This document shows positions 6,934 to 8,271 of a stretch of DNA of 8,271 nt, piece after piece; position 1 is the stretch's first letter; each line of letters begins with the position of its first letter. Origin of the DNA: Planctomycetota bacterium (GTDB lineage: Bacteria > Planctomycetota > B129-G9). The DNA is taken from the NCBI GenBank assembly GCA_003644325.1, contig QNCA01000045.1, positions 1 to 8,271 on the forward strand, in the 5' to 3' direction. The position numbers were made by a program, and so were the translations under genes. Below the pieces are notes generated by a model. That model was not told the origin of the DNA. It was given only the letters and a program-made list of their open reading frames with translations, and did not search any database.

Positions 6934-7007
6934 TGCCCTGTAGTGTAACGGTAGCACTCTTGACTCTGGATCAAGCAGTCTAGGTTCGAATCCTAGCGGG
7001 GCAACCA
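6934..7007 (+). tRNA. tRNA-Gln (anticodon CUG), CCA encoded
   Basis: The full cloverleaf can be drawn. The acceptor stem pairs TGCCCTG (6934-6940) with CGGGGCA (6997-7003), including one T-G wobble. The D stem is GTG with CAC (6943-6945, 6955-6957). The anticodon stem is CTTGA/TCAAG with loop CTCTGGA (6964-6970), anticodon CTG at 6966-6968. The variable loop has 4 nt. The T arm is CTAGG-TTCGAAT-CCTAG (6980-6996). The discriminator is A7004 and the CCA at 7005-7007 is encoded. Anticodon CUG reads CAG codons and marks the tRNA as glutamine-specific. It has its own promoter upstream and terminator downstream, so it is a single-gene transcript. Confidence 0.95.
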
Positions 7008-7054
7008 AAAAACAACCCTCGCCCCGACGTGTCGGGGCGGGGGGTTTTTGTTTC
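7008..7054 (+). terminator. Intrinsic terminator of tRNA-Gln
   Basis: A perfect 9-bp stem pairs CGCCCCGAC (7020-7028) with GTCGGGGCG (7031-7039) across two bases. It is extended by an A-rich tract before it (7007-7015) and by GGGG, TTTTT and GTTT after it (7040-7053). It starts directly after the tRNA CCA end. The mirrored A and T tracts mean it could also stop minus-strand transcription. Its core is the same as the hairpin inside repeat element A. Confidence 0.85.
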
Positions 7055-7264
7055 AGCACACATGCGTCATGCAAAACATTTGTCATCACTCTTGTTGTCT
7101 CTCGCAAAAAGCGCCTGCCCGCTTGACGCCATGTTGCATGCGTATGGTGCGTGTCTGACTGCACAACTGGCCGAGTACGACGGAAAGTACATTCTCAAGT
7201 TGACAGGGTTTTCCCGGACAACACAAGGCGCTTGACTATAAGTTCTTACTTCGTAATGCCTTAC
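7055..7264. other. Intergenic region without a convincing gene
   Basis: Short frames exist on both strands, but none has a convincing start, composition or family resemblance. No RNA gene was recognised. TTGACA- and TTGACT-like hexamers occur near 7200 and 7233 without a good -10 at proper spacing. Confidence 0.5.
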
Positions 7265-7386
7265 GGCGACAGTCGCCAATCTGCGAGCCGGCCCCCCTGA
7301 TAAATCAGGAGGCTGCGCTCCGCCCGTTCCGGGTCCTCGCCCTGAGGACCCGTCAGGGTCCGAATGGGTAATTGGTGACAGTCACC
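7265..7386. repeat. Palindrome-bounded intergenic repeat, element C (122 bp, expanded)
   Basis: The ends are GGCGACAGTCGCC (7265-7277), itself nearly palindromic, and GGTGACAGTCACC (7374-7386). With the next three bases they form terminal inverted repeats agreeing at 13 of 16 positions. The subterminal AATCTGCGA matches ATCTACGA of element B, and GGTAATT on the right matches CGTAAT. The first inner hairpin is CCTGAT (7296-7301) with ATCAGG (7304-7309). A second hairpin absent from A and B is CGGGTCCTC (7330-7338) with GAGGACCCG (7344-7352). It encodes nothing and lies between the tRNA and the end of the efflux operon. Confidence 0.78.
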
Positions 7387-7577
7387 GTTCGCGGTTCTTT
7401 AACCAGTCAATCTTCAATAGTGACAGTCATCTTTCTCTGCCCTTCGTCCTGCGTCCTTGGGACTCCGCAGCGTTCCGCGGCCATTTCTCTTTTCTCCTTT
7501 CCGATTCAGTTCCCCTCCTATTCGCCTACTGCGCCTGTAAGCGAAGCGGTGGCTTTCCTACCGCCTACTTTCAAGTT
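7387..7577. other. Intergenic region downstream of the efflux operon; partial repeat end at 7419-7430
   Basis: AGTGACAGTCAT (7419-7430) is a solitary copy of the repeat's palindromic end. On the minus strand a 25-residue frame (ATG at 7484, stop at 7407) follows AAGGAG by 9 nt, but it runs into the repeat end and lacks any other sign of being a gene. The region is strongly purine-rich on the minus strand. No RNA gene was recognised. Confidence 0.45.
7546..7564 (-). terminator. Possible weak terminator hairpin after the PG0541-like gene
   Basis: On the minus strand GCGGT, a bulged A, GG, loop AAAG, CC and ACCGC form a stem 13 nt after the TAG stop of the PG0541-like gene. Only a poor TTCGCTT tract follows, so termination here is doubtful. 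Confidence 0.3.
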
Positions 7578-7868
7578 CTATAATTTATCCTCGACGTTGA
7601 GAAGGAATGCCTTGACGCCCTCGTTGCCCAGCCTTTCGCGGAGTCCTTCCATGACCTTCATCGCCTTTTTCGCCATATCGTCTTCCAGCACGAACATGGT
7701 CACGGTGTTGGCGCCGGGCCATATATGGGTGTCCATGCGGGGGCCGGTCTTCTTGCCGCGGCCCAGTACGCGCGGCCACTTGGTAAAGCAGTGCACGCCT
7801 ATCGCCTCGAAGGCAGCCGTTACCTCCTCGTCTACAACAATGTTATATACCGCCAGAAGCATTTTCAT
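7578..7868 (-). CDS. PG0541-like, PII-type protein associated with RND transporter
   Basis: The 96 residues match the small transporter-associated proteins of the PG0541 type, which have a PII-like ferredoxin fold. The start MKMLLAVYNIVVDEEV and the central GVHCFTKWPRVLGRGKKTGPR region (24-44) are characteristic, followed by DTHIWPGAN (46-54), then a hydrophobic strand TVTMFVLED and an amphipathic helix. Genes of this type commonly lie next to RND efflux pumps; by analogy with PII proteins a regulatory or ligand-sensing role is plausible but unproven. No signal peptide is present, so it should be cytosolic. The ATG at 7868 lies 5 nt after the stop of the RND gene, and its GGGGAG Shine-Dalgarno (7877-7882) falls in the last codons of that gene, so the two are very likely coupled. 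Confidence 0.85.
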   Translation of the reverse strand: MKMLLAVYNIVVDEEVTAAFEAIGVHCFTKWPRVLGRGKKTGPRMDTHIWPGANTVTMFVLEDDMAKKAMKVMEGLRERLGNEGVKAFLLNVEDKL

Positions 7869-7873
7869 GGAAA

Positions 7874-8271
7874 TTACTCCCCAGGTTTTTTCTCGTTGTC
7901 GGGGTCACCGGCATCAGCAGTGAGCGCAGCCACGCCGGTCGCATCCGCCTCGCGAACAACCGTCATCGCACGGAGCGCCATTTTTCTCTTTTCTTCCTTG
8001 TGGGCCTTGTGCTGCTCGAAGAGGCTGTAGATGACCGGGACGAGCAGGAGTGTCACCAGCGTGGACACTGACAGTCCGCCGATGACGGTGATGCCGAGCG
8101 GCCGCCATATTTCCGCGCCCTCGCCCCCGCTCAAGGCCATGGGAGTCATGCCCAGAACGGTCGTGAAGGTGGTGATGAGGACGGGACGCAGGCGGTCCGA
8201 GCCGCCGGTCTTGACGGCATCCATAAGGCTCAAGCCTCTCTGGCGCAGGATATTGATGTAGTCTATCAGCA
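7874..8271 (-). CDS. RND family efflux transporter permease, C-terminal part (5' end outside window)
   Basis: The frame is open from the window edge, and 131 residues precede the stop at 7874-7876. They are the C-terminus of an AcrB/CusA-type proton-driven inner-membrane pump. The start, LIDYINILRQRGLS then MDAVKTGGSDRLRPVLITT, is the usual segment before the penultimate helix. TM-like stretches are at about residues 28-46 (VLITTFTTVLGMTPMAL) and 57-83 (PLGITVIGGLSVSTLVTLLLVPVIYSLF). GGEGAEIWRPLG between them is a strong family signature. A hydrophilic charged tail of about 45 residues follows, longer than in many pumps. The substrate class (heavy metal or hydrophobic compound) cannot be decided from this part. 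The PG0541-like gene follows immediately. Confidence 0.93.
   Translation of the reverse strand, partial: LIDYINILRQRGLSLMDAVKTGGSDRLRPVLITTFTTVLGMTPMALSGGEGAEIWRPLGITVIGGLSVSTLVTLLLVPVIYSLFEQHKAHKEEKRKMALRAMTVVREADATGVAALTADAGDPDNEKKPGE

Noticed and set aside
6883..7164. 93-residue minus-strand frame containing LGFEPRLLDPESRVLPLHYRAM
   Set aside because: This peptide is the well-known artefact of translating the antisense of a tRNA gene; it overlaps tRNA-Gln and its terminator.
199..7386. CRISPR array
   Set aside because: The repeats are kilobases apart, in both orientations and of variable length, without regular spacers or cas genes.
7407..7484. 25-residue minus-strand frame with an AAGGAG 9 nt upstream
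   Set aside because: It is very short, ends inside a solo repeat end, and sits in a generally purine-rich strand where SD-like strings arise by chance.
7372..7923. 183-residue plus-strand frame starting MVTVTVRGSLT
   Set aside because: It starts in the end of element C and runs antisense through the PG0541-like gene and into the RND gene.

Overview
The window comes from a GC-rich, Gram-negative bacterium. An LpxL/HtrB-type acyltransferase and an RND efflux pump both imply an outer membrane. The gene mix (bacterial GH3 enzyme, DUF362 protein, stand-alone ExeA-like ATPase, PG0541-type partner of an RND pump) and the palindrome-bounded intergenic repeats resemble uncultured environmental lineages such as PVC-like or candidate phyla. 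No marker here fixes the phylum, so taxonomy is a weak inference.

Layout. Positions 1-156 hold the unrecognised tail of a plus-strand gene. After a 146-bp gap carrying repeat element A comes a plus-strand run of four genes (303-4774): a GH3-family acyl-adenylating enzyme, a DUF362 protein overlapping it by 4 nt, an LpxL-like lysophospholipid acyltransferase, and a family 2 glycosyltransferase of the dolichol-phosphate-mannose-synthase type. Acyl activation, acyl transfer and sugar transfer together suggest synthesis or decoration of a membrane lipid or acyl conjugate. The product cannot be read from the sequence.

The run meets a minus-strand pair convergently, with repeat element B between them. 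The pair is an RmlD-like sugar-nucleotide reductase (4947-5825) and, upstream of it, an ExeA-like AAA ATPase (5894-6697). The reductase has a consensus -10 box so close to its ATG that its mRNA should be nearly leaderless. A tRNA-Gln(CUG) gene follows on the plus strand (6934-7007), with its own promoter and a strong intrinsic terminator. A 570-bp stretch without a convincing gene then carries the terminator and the largest repeat, element C.

The right end is a minus-strand efflux operon: the C-terminus of an RND transporter cut by the window edge, followed after 5 nt by a 96-residue PII-like PG0541-family protein.

The least expected structure is the repeat family. Three intergenic elements (A, B, C) share near-palindromic GGTGAC-N-GTCACC ends arranged as inverted repeats, a short conserved subterminal block, and a GC-rich hairpin core whose arms differ in sequence but stay paired. 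The same core hairpin occurs in the tRNA terminator.
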